A DNA stretch of 32,016 nucleotides from JALYIM01 sp040003205 (GTDB lineage: Bacteria; Acidobacteriota; Terriglobia; Terriglobales; Acidobacteriaceae), in the NCBI GenBank assembly GCA_040003205.1, contig JBDUDA010000006.1, positions 1 to 32,016 on the forward strand. Reading direction: 5' to 3'. Positions 14,822 to 23,918 of this stretch are shown here, piece by piece. Numbering within the stretch: the first letter of the stretch is position 1; the number at the start of each line of letters is the position of its first letter. A program made the translations under genes and the position numbers. The notes beneath the pieces were generated by a model, which did not search any database, was not told the DNA's origin, and saw only the letters and a program-made list of their open reading frames with translations.

Positions 14822-16183
14822 TTAGTTTGCTCCTACCGAACGTCCTACGACTTGCTGGATGAGCGCTGTCTTCTGCTGCGGTGGTGAATCCGAAATTTGA
14901 TAACTCGCTTCGCTAATTCGGCGTGCCTGTTCCGCCCGTGCCTCGGAGTTGTAGTGGATAGTGCAAAGTGGTTCTCCGGCAGAAACCTGATCACCGATTT
15001 TCTTATGCACGGCCAGTCCAACGGCGGGATCCACTGCATCTTCTTTTCGGGCACGGCCGCCGCCAAGCAAGACGCCGGCAATTCCCAATTGTTCACACTC
15101 GATCGCAGCAACATATCCCGCGCGAGGACTCAGAACGTCCAATTTATACTTTGCCTGCGGCAGTTTGCGCGGATCATCGATCATGGCAATGTCGCCACCA
15201 TGCAAGGCGACCATCTGGCGGAATCTATCGAGAGCTTCGCCGGAATCAATCAGTTTTCCAGCAAGACTTCGGCCTTGGGCGACATCGCTGGCGGCGCCTC
15301 CCAAGTGAAACATCCATCCAGCTAGTTCCAGACAAAGTTGCCGCACGTCTTGAGGACCCTTGCCGCGCAATACTTCGATACACTCTTCGACTTCCAGTGC
15401 ATTGCCCACTTTGTGACCGAGCGGCTGATCCATGTCAGTCAGGATCGCAACCATCTTCTTGCCCATGCGTACGCCGGTCTCGACCATCAACTCAGCGAGG
15501 AAAACGGCGTCCTCTCTCTTTTTCATAAAGGCGCCAGAGCCGGTCTTAACGTCGAGGACCAGCGCGTCAATCCCCTCGGCAAGTTTTTTACTCATAATGG
15601 AGGCGCAAATTAGATAGGGACTCTCAACCGTGCCGGTCACATCGCGCAGGGCATAAAACTTTCTGTCCGCGGGGGCGATTTCTAACGTCTGTCCAATCAT
15701 GGAACATCTGCACGCTCCGAGCACTTTTCGGAACTGCGCGACTGACAGATTTACATTAAAACCTGAAATGGATTCGAGCTTATCCAGGGTGCCACCCGTG
15801 TGACCGAGACCGCGCCCGCTAATCATAGGAACCATCAATCCGCCTGCGGCAACAACGGGAGCAATGATTAGAGAAGTCTTGTCGCCCACGCCGCCAGTGG
15901 AATGCTTGTCGACTTTTGCCGGGGAAAATTCGGTCAAGTTCAATACTTCCCCCGAATACAGCATGGCGTCAGTAAGGTGAGCAGTTTCAGCCTTTGAAAG
16001 TCCCCGTAAAAGTGCGGCCATCAGCCAGGCCGAGACCTGATAGTCGGGAATTTTGTCGCACGTGTATCCCTGCACGAGATATTCAATTTCTTCTTTAGAA
16101 AGCTCGAGTCCCTGGCGCTTTTTTCGGATCACGTCGAGCGCACCGATTGCGAGGGCGGAACTACTTTCGCGCGGATGATTCAT
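14822..16183 (-). CDS. Pyrimidine-nucleoside/thymidine phosphorylase
   Basis: 453 residues. It cleaves thymidine, deoxyuridine or uridine with phosphate to the base and (deoxy)ribose-1-phosphate. The family signature KHSTGGVGDK (93-102) and SGRGLGHTGGTLDKLES (122-138) carry the phosphate and pyrimidine-binding residues; the C-terminal alpha/beta lobe ends near residue 420. The N-terminal LDVIRKKRQGLELSKEEIEYLVQGY and overall length resemble Bacillus Pdp and E. coli DeoA. The frame is open 88 codons upstream, but that extension is simply the cytidine deaminase gene in another frame; ATG 16183 overlaps the cdd TGA as ATGA. No phosphopentomutase is visible in the window to use the sugar-1-phosphate. 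Pdp versus DeoA specificity cannot be decided here. Confidence 0.93.
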   Translation of the reverse strand: MNHPRESSSALAIGALDVIRKKRQGLELSKEEIEYLVQGYTCDKIPDYQVSAWLMAALLRGLSKAETAHLTDAMLYSGEVLNLTEFSPAKVDKHSTGGVGDKTSLIIAPVVAAGGLMVPMISGRGLGHTGGTLDKLESISGFNVNLSVAQFRKVLGACRCSMIGQTLEIAPADRKFYALRDVTGTVESPYLICASIMSKKLAEGIDALVLDVKTGSGAFMKKREDAVFLAELMVETGVRMGKKMVAILTDMDQPLGHKVGNALEVEECIEVLRGKGPQDVRQLCLELAGWMFHLGGAASDVAQGRSLAGKLIDSGEALDRFRQMVALHGGDIAMIDDPRKLPQAKYKLDVLSPRAGYVAAIECEQLGIAGVLLGGGRARKEDAVDPAVGLAVHKKIGDQVSAGEPLCTIHYNSEARAEQARRISEASYQISDSPPQQKTALIQQVVGRSVGAN

Positions 16184-16602
16184 CGGAGGCGAAATCCATA
16201 GGGCAAAAGCTTGGTGATGGGAAGTTCGATCCAACCGTCCGAGCCCTGGAAAAGTACCGTTGCCTCTGGCCCGAACTCGTAGATCACCTGTCGGCAAGCG
16301 CCACAGGGAGAGCAGGATGCGTCCTTGCCGTTGACAACCGCGATGGCGCGAATGCTTAGCGCAGGACCGAATTGTGCGACGGCGCCGAAGATGGCAGACC
16401 GTTCCGCGCACATAGTGAGTCCGTAGGATGCATTTTCGACATTGCATCCGGTCACGATTTTACCGTCAGCCGTCAGTAACGCCGCTCCAACCTGGAAGTT
16501 TGAATATGTCGCATAAGCATTCTTAGCCACTATGCGCGCCGCATCCAGCAGGCGCTCTCGTTCCGCGACCGGAAGGGGTTGTGATATCAGACTTTCATTC
16601 AT
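16180..16602 (-). CDS. cdd: Cytidine deaminase
   Basis: 140 residues from ATG 16602. It converts cytidine and deoxycytidine to uridine and deoxyuridine. Zinc ligands are C65 (in TMCAERSA), C100 and C103 (in SPCGAC), and the catalytic proton shuttle is E67. The FQVGAALL and NVENASYGL segments bind the ribose and base. An in-frame TTG at 16674 would add 24 residues not seen in the family, so ATG 16602 is preferred; a Shine-Dalgarno is not obvious for either. First gene of a three-gene operon with the phosphorylase and nupC. The 212 bases upstream (16603-16814) contain no gene and no promoter that I could place with confidence. Confidence 0.95.
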   Translation of the reverse strand: MNESLISQPLPVAERERLLDAARIVAKNAYATYSNFQVGAALLTADGKIVTGCNVENASYGLTMCAERSAIFGAVAQFGPALSIRAIAVVNGKDASCSPCGACRQVIYEFGPEATVLFQGSDGWIELPITKLLPYGFRLR

Positions 16603-16814
16603 GAGTAAGTCACGAAGCGGAATGTAGCGCCCGATTGTAAACCTTGCATCCAGTGATCGCTCGAAAATATTCAATCACAAATCGCGGCGCTGGGATATTC
16701 GGGGATGTGATCGAGCCCGGACGAAGTGCCCTGCAATCGCTCCAACGTAGATGCAGATCAATGCATTTAGAACTGTGTCGCGAACTTGGATGCCAGCAAA
16801 TTAAACGAGCATTG

Positions 16815-19800
16815 CTACTGAACAACAAGTGTGAAGGTCGTCGAATGGGTGAGAGAACCGCTGGTTGCTGCCACCGACACGGCATAACTCCCAACCCGAG
16901 TGCCTGGGTCGGAAGTTTGACCGCTGGTGCTGTTTCCTCCGCCGCAGCCGACCGCCGTCACCAACACAGCGAAAACAATGAGTGCGATTGCACGGTGCAA
17001 CCGGCGCCGCTTCGATGGAATTCCGATTAGAAACAAGCCGGCAAACGTCATTCCGAAGCTAGTTTTCCATCCAAATCCTTTGAGCATCGCGCTGCGGGGA
17101 GCGGTGGTGGTGACCGTTAGGGTGGTCGTGCCCGTTCCCGTGATCGAGGGTGGCGCAAAGCTGCAGGCGCTTTCAGGCGGAAGGCCTGAGCACGAGGCGG
17201 GGGTGAAGCTGACAGTCCCGTTGTAGCCCGTCTGGCCGGTAACGGTGAGTGTTAGCTTCCCAGAGCTGCCGCGGATGACCGAAATTGAGGGGACGCTGGT
17301 GCTGAGACTGAAGCCAGGTTGAACATTAATTGTGATGGGAGGTGAAGTGGAACCCGCATAATTTACGTCGCCAGTGAATTGCGCCGTGATGGAATTGGAA
17401 CCGTCCGGTAGATTGGGACTAAAATTGGCAATGCCTTGAGCTGTCTGAAACGCTCCAGTTTGAATATCGCCGCTTCCGTCTATGCCACCCACAACGATGG
17501 AATTATTTCCTATGGGGATGCCGCCCGAGAGGAAAGTCACGCTACCGTTGGGAGCGGATCCGTCGCTGGGGGTGTTGATGGTCGCGGTCAAGGTAAGGCT
17601 GCCTCCCGAGGGAATACTATTGCTTGTGGAAGTCAGGGAAACGGTGGTCGGAGCTTTAGTTACCGTGATATTGATTGCGGGCGAGGTACTGGGATTGAAG
17701 CTATTGTCTCCGCCGTATCTGGCTGAAAAAGAATGTGGTCCAGCAGGCATCCGGAAAATCCCTACCGCAGTGGCGGCAGCTCCTTGACTGTTCATTGCAA
17801 TTGAGGGAACGTTGAAAGTTCCGGCACCATCTATGAAGTCCACGGCACCCGTAGCTGTCCCGTGACCCGACACACCGGCAACATCCGCGCGGAAATAGGC
17901 CGGGCTGCCGTAGGGCTGACTGACGTATGGGAACGTATGCCCGCTCGGACCCACCCCCAGCAACACCATGGACGTGGTACTCGCTTCCGGTGAGATAGTA
18001 ACCGCTACGGGCGCGGAATCGCTGGGGGCAAATGTCGAGTCGCCCGCATAGTGGGCAAATATGTGATAACCGCCGCCTTTCAGATTGTTGACGGCACTCG
18101 AGGAAGTCCCACCGTTGAGAGGTAAGAAAATACCATCAAGCCCGGGAATGTTGATCTCGCTGACCTCCAGCGCCACATCTCCAGTTGGAATTCCAGTGCC
18201 ACTGGTTGGAGCTACACTGACATTAACAGTCACGGGCGCACCGTGTGTAACGGTGGTGGGAGTGGCTGCCATGGTGGTTGTGGTCGGACTAAATGTGACA
18301 GAACTCCAACTGTTTACAAGATTCGTTACATTCACGGAGCCCAGTCCCGTGCCGAGATCGTAGCCAACTTTGCTTTGGTACTGCGCGGTCGGGGTGCCGA
18401 AGCCAACCTCGCCGGGTACGGCATTATTACCAATCGTTACATCGTTAAAAATGCAATTCGCCGCCGGCAGAATAGTTTGTGAAGAGCCGTTGCACTGGGA
18501 AAGATTCTCAGTGGCCGCCAGTCGATTCAGCACATAGCCGGCCTGTCCCTGTCGTCCGCCCATCTTCTGATCTACCAGCGCCATGATGGCTGCAAAAGAT
18601 GGCGCCGCCGCTGAAGTGCCTCCTACGAAAAAAATAAAGTTCTGCTCGCAGGACAAATTGATACATAGCAAATAAGGGTCGTGCAAAGCCGACGTGAGCG
18701 AGACATCTGGAACCGCGCGCATGCCGCTGATGGTGTTGCCTGTTTGCCAGGCGGGCTTAGGGAAAAATGTGCTCACTCCACCAGAGCCGGCCGCAATGTT
18801 TGCATTAATTCCGCATTGTGCAGCAGCGCAGCTTTCGTTCCAGACCACTTCCGGAATATAGGAAAGCGCCGTCTCTGCAAACGGGGCCGCAGCGGACCAG
18901 TATTTAGTCTGGCCGTTTTCATTGAGCATGGTCCCACCAACGGCTAGGTTGAAGGGAGTGGAAGCAAGAAGACTCACCGAGACCGGACCTTGCGCAACCG
19001 TCTGGAAAAGATTCGAGCAGCCTTCAGCCCCGGTGTCGCCACTGGAGACAACGTAAGTGATGCCTTGCGCGGCTGCCTGTTCTGCTAAATTCGAAATCGC
19101 GGCCGCCTCGGTGCTGGTTGCTGCCGCCTCGCAGAACCCAAAACTCTCGCTCATCACGTCAGCGAGATTGTTATCCACAATGTACAACTCTGAGAGGTCG
19201 ACGCCATCGGTAGTATTTGTCGATGCTGAAAGCACGAAATCGATGGTTGCTGCCGGCGCCAATACGCCAGACCATGTGGTGTCAAGCAGCGCTTCCGTTT
19301 CTTCGCCTCCCCCCAACTCACCCGGACTATTACCGTCTAAGATTATTTGAGGATAGATAACGGGTACACCGAACGCCAGCTTGAAATCTATGACATCCTG
19401 CAATTGAAAGGCGGAACGTCCTACTACTCCGATGGTGACCCCGCTTCCGTTAATGCCCGCCTGCCAGAGCGGGTTTATGTTGTAAATGGTCGCGAAGTCC
19501 TGCGGCCCAAGGGCGTGTTCGGTGGGATTGGAAAACGTTACCTGGGCGGGTGGTCCGGAATGAAATGTTGCGGGAACTCGCGCACCGACGCGCAGCATGG
19601 GCTTCTTGAAAAAATTGTGCATGGTATGGATGCCCGCGACCACCGGCGTCAGCGCGCTGGGAATCTGCGGATCACTCGCATTGGCCCAATGGTTTTCACC
19701 ATTCACAACAAATTTATGAATTGCCGTATGGAACGTCTGCTGAACGATATCCGCTGTGCCGGAGAATTCGATAATGTTGCGGCCCTTTGCGACTTTGCCG

Positions 19801-20207
19801 ATCGTGAACCCATGGGACTGTAGCCACGAAGTGACTATTTGAAGATCTGCGTCCGATGCGCCGAACTGCTGGCCAAATTGATCGGGGGCCACCCACTTGT
19901 GATAGTTGGGAGAAGACTTGTCCTGCTGGTCATCGAGCAACTTGCTCAGAGCGGCTTGCTGCTGGGGACTTCTGCGAAGCAAGAGCAGCATACGATACAT
20001 GGGAAGATTTGATGGCGCCGGGCCGGCGTCAAACTGCAACTTTGCCAGTGGATGGGTGTTCCCCTTGAGTGGAGTGAGGCTCCGTTCATCGATGGACTGA
20101 AGTATCCGCGAGCTTGGACTAATTTCCTGAGCTGCGGATAAATTGCACGAGAAGCAGATGAGCAGGCAGAGTGAAAGATACGACAGACGATGAGCTACCA
20201 GGGACAT
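16815..20207 (-). CDS. Secreted pro-kumamolisin/sedolisin (S53) peptidase with Ig-like repeats and anchor-like tail
   Basis: 1130 residues. Signal peptide at 1-26 (LCLLICFSC core, SAA cleavage-like site). Pro-kumamolisin activation domain at about 65-200. S53 catalytic domain at about 235-635: Glu/Asp pair E305 and D309 in EALLD, oxyanion Asp D391 in SSGD, and nucleophile S532 in GGTSAAAP; FNDVT near 588 fits the calcium site. Then three or four Ig-like beta domains (about 640-1000) of the kind common in Acidobacteriota surface proteins. The C-terminus has two hydrophobic spans around PSKRRR (about 1050) and a VGCGGG motif, then a Ser/Thr-rich tail. An acid-acting extracellular endopeptidase is expected. 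AGGAG lies eight bases before the ATG. Catalytic residues are all present, so probably active. Confidence 0.9.
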   Translation of the reverse strand: MSLVAHRLSYLSLCLLICFSCNLSAAQEISPSSRILQSIDERSLTPLKGNTHPLAKLQFDAGPAPSNLPMYRMLLLLRRSPQQQAALSKLLDDQQDKSSPNYHKWVAPDQFGQQFGASDADLQIVTSWLQSHGFTIGKVAKGRNIIEFSGTADIVQQTFHTAIHKFVVNGENHWANASDPQIPSALTPVVAGIHTMHNFFKKPMLRVGARVPATFHSGPPAQVTFSNPTEHALGPQDFATIYNINPLWQAGINGSGVTIGVVGRSAFQLQDVIDFKLAFGVPVIYPQIILDGNSPGELGGGEETEALLDTTWSGVLAPAATIDFVLSASTNTTDGVDLSELYIVDNNLADVMSESFGFCEAAATSTEAAAISNLAEQAAAQGITYVVSSGDTGAEGCSNLFQTVAQGPVSVSLLASTPFNLAVGGTMLNENGQTKYWSAAAPFAETALSYIPEVVWNESCAAAQCGINANIAAGSGGVSTFFPKPAWQTGNTISGMRAVPDVSLTSALHDPYLLCINLSCEQNFIFFVGGTSAAAPSFAAIMALVDQKMGGRQGQAGYVLNRLAATENLSQCNGSSQTILPAANCIFNDVTIGNNAVPGEVGFGTPTAQYQSKVGYDLGTGLGSVNVTNLVNSWSSVTFSPTTTTMAATPTTVTHGAPVTVNVSVAPTSGTGIPTGDVALEVSEINIPGLDGIFLPLNGGTSSSAVNNLKGGGYHIFAHYAGDSTFAPSDSAPVAVTISPEASTTSMVLLGVGPSGHTFPYVSQPYGSPAYFRADVAGVSGHGTATGAVDFIDGAGTFNVPSIAMNSQGAAATAVGIFRMPAGPHSFSARYGGDNSFNPSTSPAINITVTKAPTTVSLTSTSNSIPSGGSLTLTATINTPSDGSAPNGSVTFLSGGIPIGNNSIVVGGIDGSGDIQTGAFQTAQGIANFSPNLPDGSNSITAQFTGDVNYAGSTSPPITINVQPGFSLSTSVPSISVIRGSSGKLTLTVTGQTGYNGTVSFTPASCSGLPPESACSFAPPSITGTGTTTLTVTTTAPRSAMLKGFGWKTSFGMTFAGLFLIGIPSKRRRLHRAIALIVFAVLVTAVGCGGGNSTSGQTSDPGTRVGSYAVSVAATSGSLTHSTTFTLVVQ

Positions 20208-20286
20208 CGATACTTCTCCTGATTGGGGTCATCAGCCCGATGCACCCGCAAAGCTAGTCATCAGTAAATGCCCGGAGGCACTGGGA

Positions 20287-20300
20287 CGAGACCCCTCTCG
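20287..20300. repeat. Small hairpin in the S53 peptidase leader
   Basis: CGAGA and TCTCG flank CCCC, a perfect five-pair stem in the predicted 160-base leader of the peptidase mRNA. Short and possibly incidental. Confidence 0.25.
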
Positions 20301-20372
20301 CCAGCTACATCGTCAAAAGCGCATCCAGCCACGCGATCCCCTGCTGCTGTTGCGTGGGCTGATCTGCGAGGC

Positions 20373-20400
20373 ATCATAGACGAAAGCGGGCAAATGTCCA
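20373..20400 (-). promoter_or_regulatory. Sigma70-like promoter for the S53 peptidase gene
   Basis: On the minus strand TGGACA (20400-20395, five of six) and TATGAT (20378-20373, five of six) are spaced 16 bases apart in the 240-base gap downstream of the Asp-box gene. The predicted start near 20366 gives a leader of about 160 bases before the peptidase ATG at 20207. Confidence 0.55.
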
Positions 20401-20447
20401 GTAACCAAATTGGGGCCTGGACGTCTGAGCCATGCGGAATTGTTCAG

Positions 20448-23400
20448 CTACTCGGCACCTTTCTGATTGCCGAGCGTGATTGAAGTTGCGTCGGTCGCCT
20501 TAATCTTCTCGTTTAGCGCCGGTAATTGCGCAGACAACAGTTCCTTCCAGGCGGCAAGCTGAGTGTCGAGCCGCCTGCTGAGAACCTCAAACACTTGTGT
20601 CATGGAACGGGTCGGCGCAGCATCATTTTCTATCGTGTGGCTGAAACTGTCGAACTCTTCGTTCAGCATATTCGGATATCGCAAATTGCCTTCGGAGCTT
20701 TTCATCTTGGTTTGCATGAGTTGAGTTTCGACCAGTGACATCCGGTTGTCGAAGTCATGCATAGCATCGATGACGGGCTTATTGCGATCGTCGCGAGCCA
20801 GGTTTGTCTCCATCTGTTTCATCTGGGCGTGGACCTCTCGCATTTGTAAGATCGCCCGGTGCAGATCGGCGATGCGGCTGCTGACCTGCATGGACATTTC
20901 AAACTGTTTGCGCAGGTCGTCTATGCTGGACTTTTCGCGTGGATCTGGCAGCACCTCGACGGAGGTTGTCTGCGATTTGCCGGCGACTGACACCTTCATC
21001 TTGTAAACGCCTGGCAGAACTACAGGTCCTTCAGGTCCGTTGCCGGCATAGAATGCGCCCGGCAATTCGAGCGGAGACTCGTAGCGAAGGTTCCACGGGA
21101 AGCGATTCATGCCTGCTTTCGTGGGGAGCAATTCCGCGGGCGTTTCACGGTCAGGCCACTCGGGTGGCTGCTCGTTCTTGTCCTTCCTTTCGCGGCTGGA
21201 GTATTTGCGTACCAATTTGCCATCTGAATCGGTGATCTCAAGTGTGATTTCGTCGCTGACATCGCCTTTCAGGTAGTAACTCACGAGTGCGCCCGGCGGT
21301 GGATTGTCGCCGACCGGACGGCGGCGGTCTACATCTTCAGGAAAATACTGTCTGTGAATTGGTCCGGACTCGTAGAGAACGAAATCCGCTGCGGCAGACT
21401 CCGACTTCAGGCCGCGCAAGGGAGAGATGTCGTCCAGGACCCAGAAGGAACGTCCGTTGGTCGAAACCGCCAGATCGTCATCCTTCACTACCATGTCCGT
21501 TACAGGGGTACGGGGCAGGTTCTGTTGGAGCGGCTGCCATTGAGCGCCATCGTTGAAGGAAACGAAAATGCCGAGCTCAGTTCCCGCAAAAAGCAGACTC
21601 CGATTCTTCGTGTCTTGCCGGACTGCGTGAACGTAGGCCCCGGAGGGCAATCCTTGAACGATTGAAGTCCAGCTCTTTCCAAAATCAGTAGAGCGGAAAA
21701 TGTAAGGCTTGTGATCATCCTGCCGATGGTTGTCAATGGCGATGTAAGCGGTGCCGGCATCGAAGGGCGAAGCTTCGATGATGCTAATTTCGGCCCATTC
21801 CGGCCAAGCCTTCGAACTTACGTTTTGCCAGGTCTTGCCTTCATCGCGGGTTAATTGCACGAGACCATCGTCAGTTCCAGCCCAGATTTGTCCCTTATTT
21901 AAAGGAGATTCTGCCAAGGCAAAGATCGTGTCGTAATACTCGACACTCGTAATGTCGAGGGTGATCGGGCCTCCCGAGGGCTGCTGCTTCGTTTTGTCAT
22001 TGCGCGTGAGGTCGCCACTAATTGGATCCCAGGTTTTTCCCTGATCGCTGGTTCGGAAAAGCCGCTCCGCTCCCGCGTAGAGGACATTGGGATCATGATG
22101 AGAGATCAGTAGCGGAAAGGTCCACTGGAAGCGATGTTCAAGATCGCTGGCACCATGTCCAGAGTTATCCAGCGGCCAGACCGCGATGTTTTTAGTTTTA
22201 TTGCTGCGATGGTCATAGATGGTGACACTTCCATCTTCGGCGCCTGCATAGACAATGTTGGGCTCGCGGGGATCGGGTGCGATGTATGCACTCTCGCCGC
22301 CGCCAACCGGATACCAATGTTCGCGACCGATGTAGCCTTCATCTGTCTGACTCGCGATCCCCACCGAACTATTGTCCTGTTGGGCACCGTAGAGGTAGTA
22401 GGGAAACCGGTTGTCCGCCGCTATATGGTAGAACTGCGCGGTTGGCTGGTTTTCGACTGAACTCCAGTTTTTGCCACCGTCGACGCTGATCGTGGCGCCG
22501 CCGTCGTTTCCGTTGATCAGCCGATTCGGATTGACGGGATCAATCCACAATCCATGATGATCTCCGTGTGGAGCCGGCAGCAGCCCGAATGTTTTGCCGC
22601 CGTCTGTAGAACGGAATAATCCTGTGTTTAGCACGTAAACGGTGTCCACCGATTTGGGATCGGCAAAAATGTGCGTGAAATACCAGGCTCGCTGGCGGTA
22701 GCGTTCGTCGTCGTTCACACGCTTCCAGGTATCGCCGCCATCTTCCGAACGAAATAATCCGCCTTCTTCGGCTTCGATGAGCGCATAGACCCGGTTGCCA
22801 TCGGCGCCCGAGACAGAAACACCACTGCGGCCCCAGTTTCCTTTAGGAAGTCCGTCGCCGCTAAGTTTTTTCCAGGTGCTGCCATTGTCCACTGACTTAT
22901 AAATAGCGCTGCCGGCTCCGCCGCTGTTCAACGACCACGGCGTACGCACAACTTGCCAGGTGGAGGCGAACAAGGTCGACGGATTTGACGGGTCGAACAC
23001 CACATCGATCGCGCCGCTCTTGTCGTCTATATAGAGCACCTTCTGCCAGGTTTTCCCACCATCGGTGGTACGAAAAACACCGCGTTCCGGGTTGGAGCCA
23101 TAAGCATGTCCTAGAGCCGCGACGAAAACTGTGTTGCCGTCGCGAGGGTTAACGATCAGCGCCCCTATATGTTGAGTATCGTCGAGGCCGATGTGCTCCC
23201 AATGACTTCCGCCGTCCACCGATTTATAAACTCCGTTGCCGTAGGAAATGTTTCCGCGAATACATGCTTCGCCTGTGCCCACATAAATGAGATTGTGATC
23301 ACTTTCGGAAACTGCAATAGCTCCGACCGAAGAAACTGCTTCTTTGTCAAAGATGGGCTTCCAGTTGCGGCCGCCGTCGACGGTTCTGAAAACGCCACCA

Positions 23401-23717
23401 GCCACTGCACCAAAATAAAAAGTGTTTGAGTCCCCAGGAACTCCGGTGACCGCCAAAACGCGTCCGCCGCGATAGGGGCCGACCGAGCGCCAATGCATTC
23501 CTTTAAAAAGAGACTCGTCATACTGAGGACGGCCCATCGCCGACGAGGCGGTTACGTTTGAATTCTGTGCGGAGTCATTTCTGTTGGAGCGCGTGGAACG
23601 TGCGGTATGTTTGCCTTCGCTCTGCGCGGACGATGGAGCCGCAAAGAAAGCTGAAGAAAATAACGCAAGCAAAAGAAACCAGGCGCAGCTTATCGAACGA
23701 TAGGCAGGTAGTTGCAA
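20448..23717 (-). CDS. Large exported Asp-box (sortilin/VPS10-like) beta-propeller protein
   Basis: About 1089 residues. A signal peptide (SCAWFLLLALFSSAFFAAPSS) precedes two or more beta-propellers with at least ten Asp-boxes of the form S/T-x-D-x-G-x-T/N-W: for example SVDGGSHW, TTDGGKTW, SVDNGSTW, SEDGGDTW, STDGGKTF, TSDQGKTW, TRDEGKTW and STDFGKSW. After about residue 800 comes a FlgD-like beta domain (DPREKS boundary) and an alpha-helical, Met/Gln-rich C-terminal region. Such proteins are often annotated as glycosyl hydrolases, but the repeats alone do not show catalysis; the function is unknown. An in-frame TTG 23738 exists, but TTG 23717 has GGAGGGG six bases upstream and begins just before the signal peptide, so I prefer it. 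Downstream gap then the S53 gene in the same direction with its own promoter. Confidence 0.85.
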   Translation of the reverse strand: MQLPAYRSISCAWFLLLALFSSAFFAAPSSAQSEGKHTARSTRSNRNDSAQNSNVTASSAMGRPQYDESLFKGMHWRSVGPYRGGRVLAVTGVPGDSNTFYFGAVAGGVFRTVDGGRNWKPIFDKEAVSSVGAIAVSESDHNLIYVGTGEACIRGNISYGNGVYKSVDGGSHWEHIGLDDTQHIGALIVNPRDGNTVFVAALGHAYGSNPERGVFRTTDGGKTWQKVLYIDDKSGAIDVVFDPSNPSTLFASTWQVVRTPWSLNSGGAGSAIYKSVDNGSTWKKLSGDGLPKGNWGRSGVSVSGADGNRVYALIEAEEGGLFRSEDGGDTWKRVNDDERYRQRAWYFTHIFADPKSVDTVYVLNTGLFRSTDGGKTFGLLPAPHGDHHGLWIDPVNPNRLINGNDGGATISVDGGKNWSSVENQPTAQFYHIAADNRFPYYLYGAQQDNSSVGIASQTDEGYIGREHWYPVGGGESAYIAPDPREPNIVYAGAEDGSVTIYDHRSNKTKNIAVWPLDNSGHGASDLEHRFQWTFPLLISHHDPNVLYAGAERLFRTSDQGKTWDPISGDLTRNDKTKQQPSGGPITLDITSVEYYDTIFALAESPLNKGQIWAGTDDGLVQLTRDEGKTWQNVSSKAWPEWAEISIIEASPFDAGTAYIAIDNHRQDDHKPYIFRSTDFGKSWTSIVQGLPSGAYVHAVRQDTKNRSLLFAGTELGIFVSFNDGAQWQPLQQNLPRTPVTDMVVKDDDLAVSTNGRSFWVLDDISPLRGLKSESAAADFVLYESGPIHRQYFPEDVDRRRPVGDNPPPGALVSYYLKGDVSDEITLEITDSDGKLVRKYSSRERKDKNEQPPEWPDRETPAELLPTKAGMNRFPWNLRYESPLELPGAFYAGNGPEGPVVLPGVYKMKVSVAGKSQTTSVEVLPDPREKSSIDDLRKQFEMSMQVSSRIADLHRAILQMREVHAQMKQMETNLARDDRNKPVIDAMHDFDNRMSLVETQLMQTKMKSSEGNLRYPNMLNEEFDSFSHTIENDAAPTRSMTQVFEVLSRRLDTQLAAWKELLSAQLPALNEKIKATDATSITLGNQKGAE

Positions 23718-23918
23718 GTTAGTCCCCTCCGTACTCAAGTTCGGACATATTACAGTAAGATCGGTGAGTTACGCGAGGAGTGCCGGCTGGACCATAAACA
23801 CTCACACGGTCTGACTGTTTCGCCCGCTAAAGAGGCCGGCAATCCGCATTTCTAGGTGGATTACTTCAGCTGCGAAAAGGAAGTGAATGGATAGTGAACG
23901 GAATCGGGGAAATACGCT

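Noticed and set aside
16184..16447. 88-residue N-terminal extension of the phosphorylase
   Set aside because: It is the cytidine deaminase gene read in another frame; the ATGA overlap gives the natural start at 16183.
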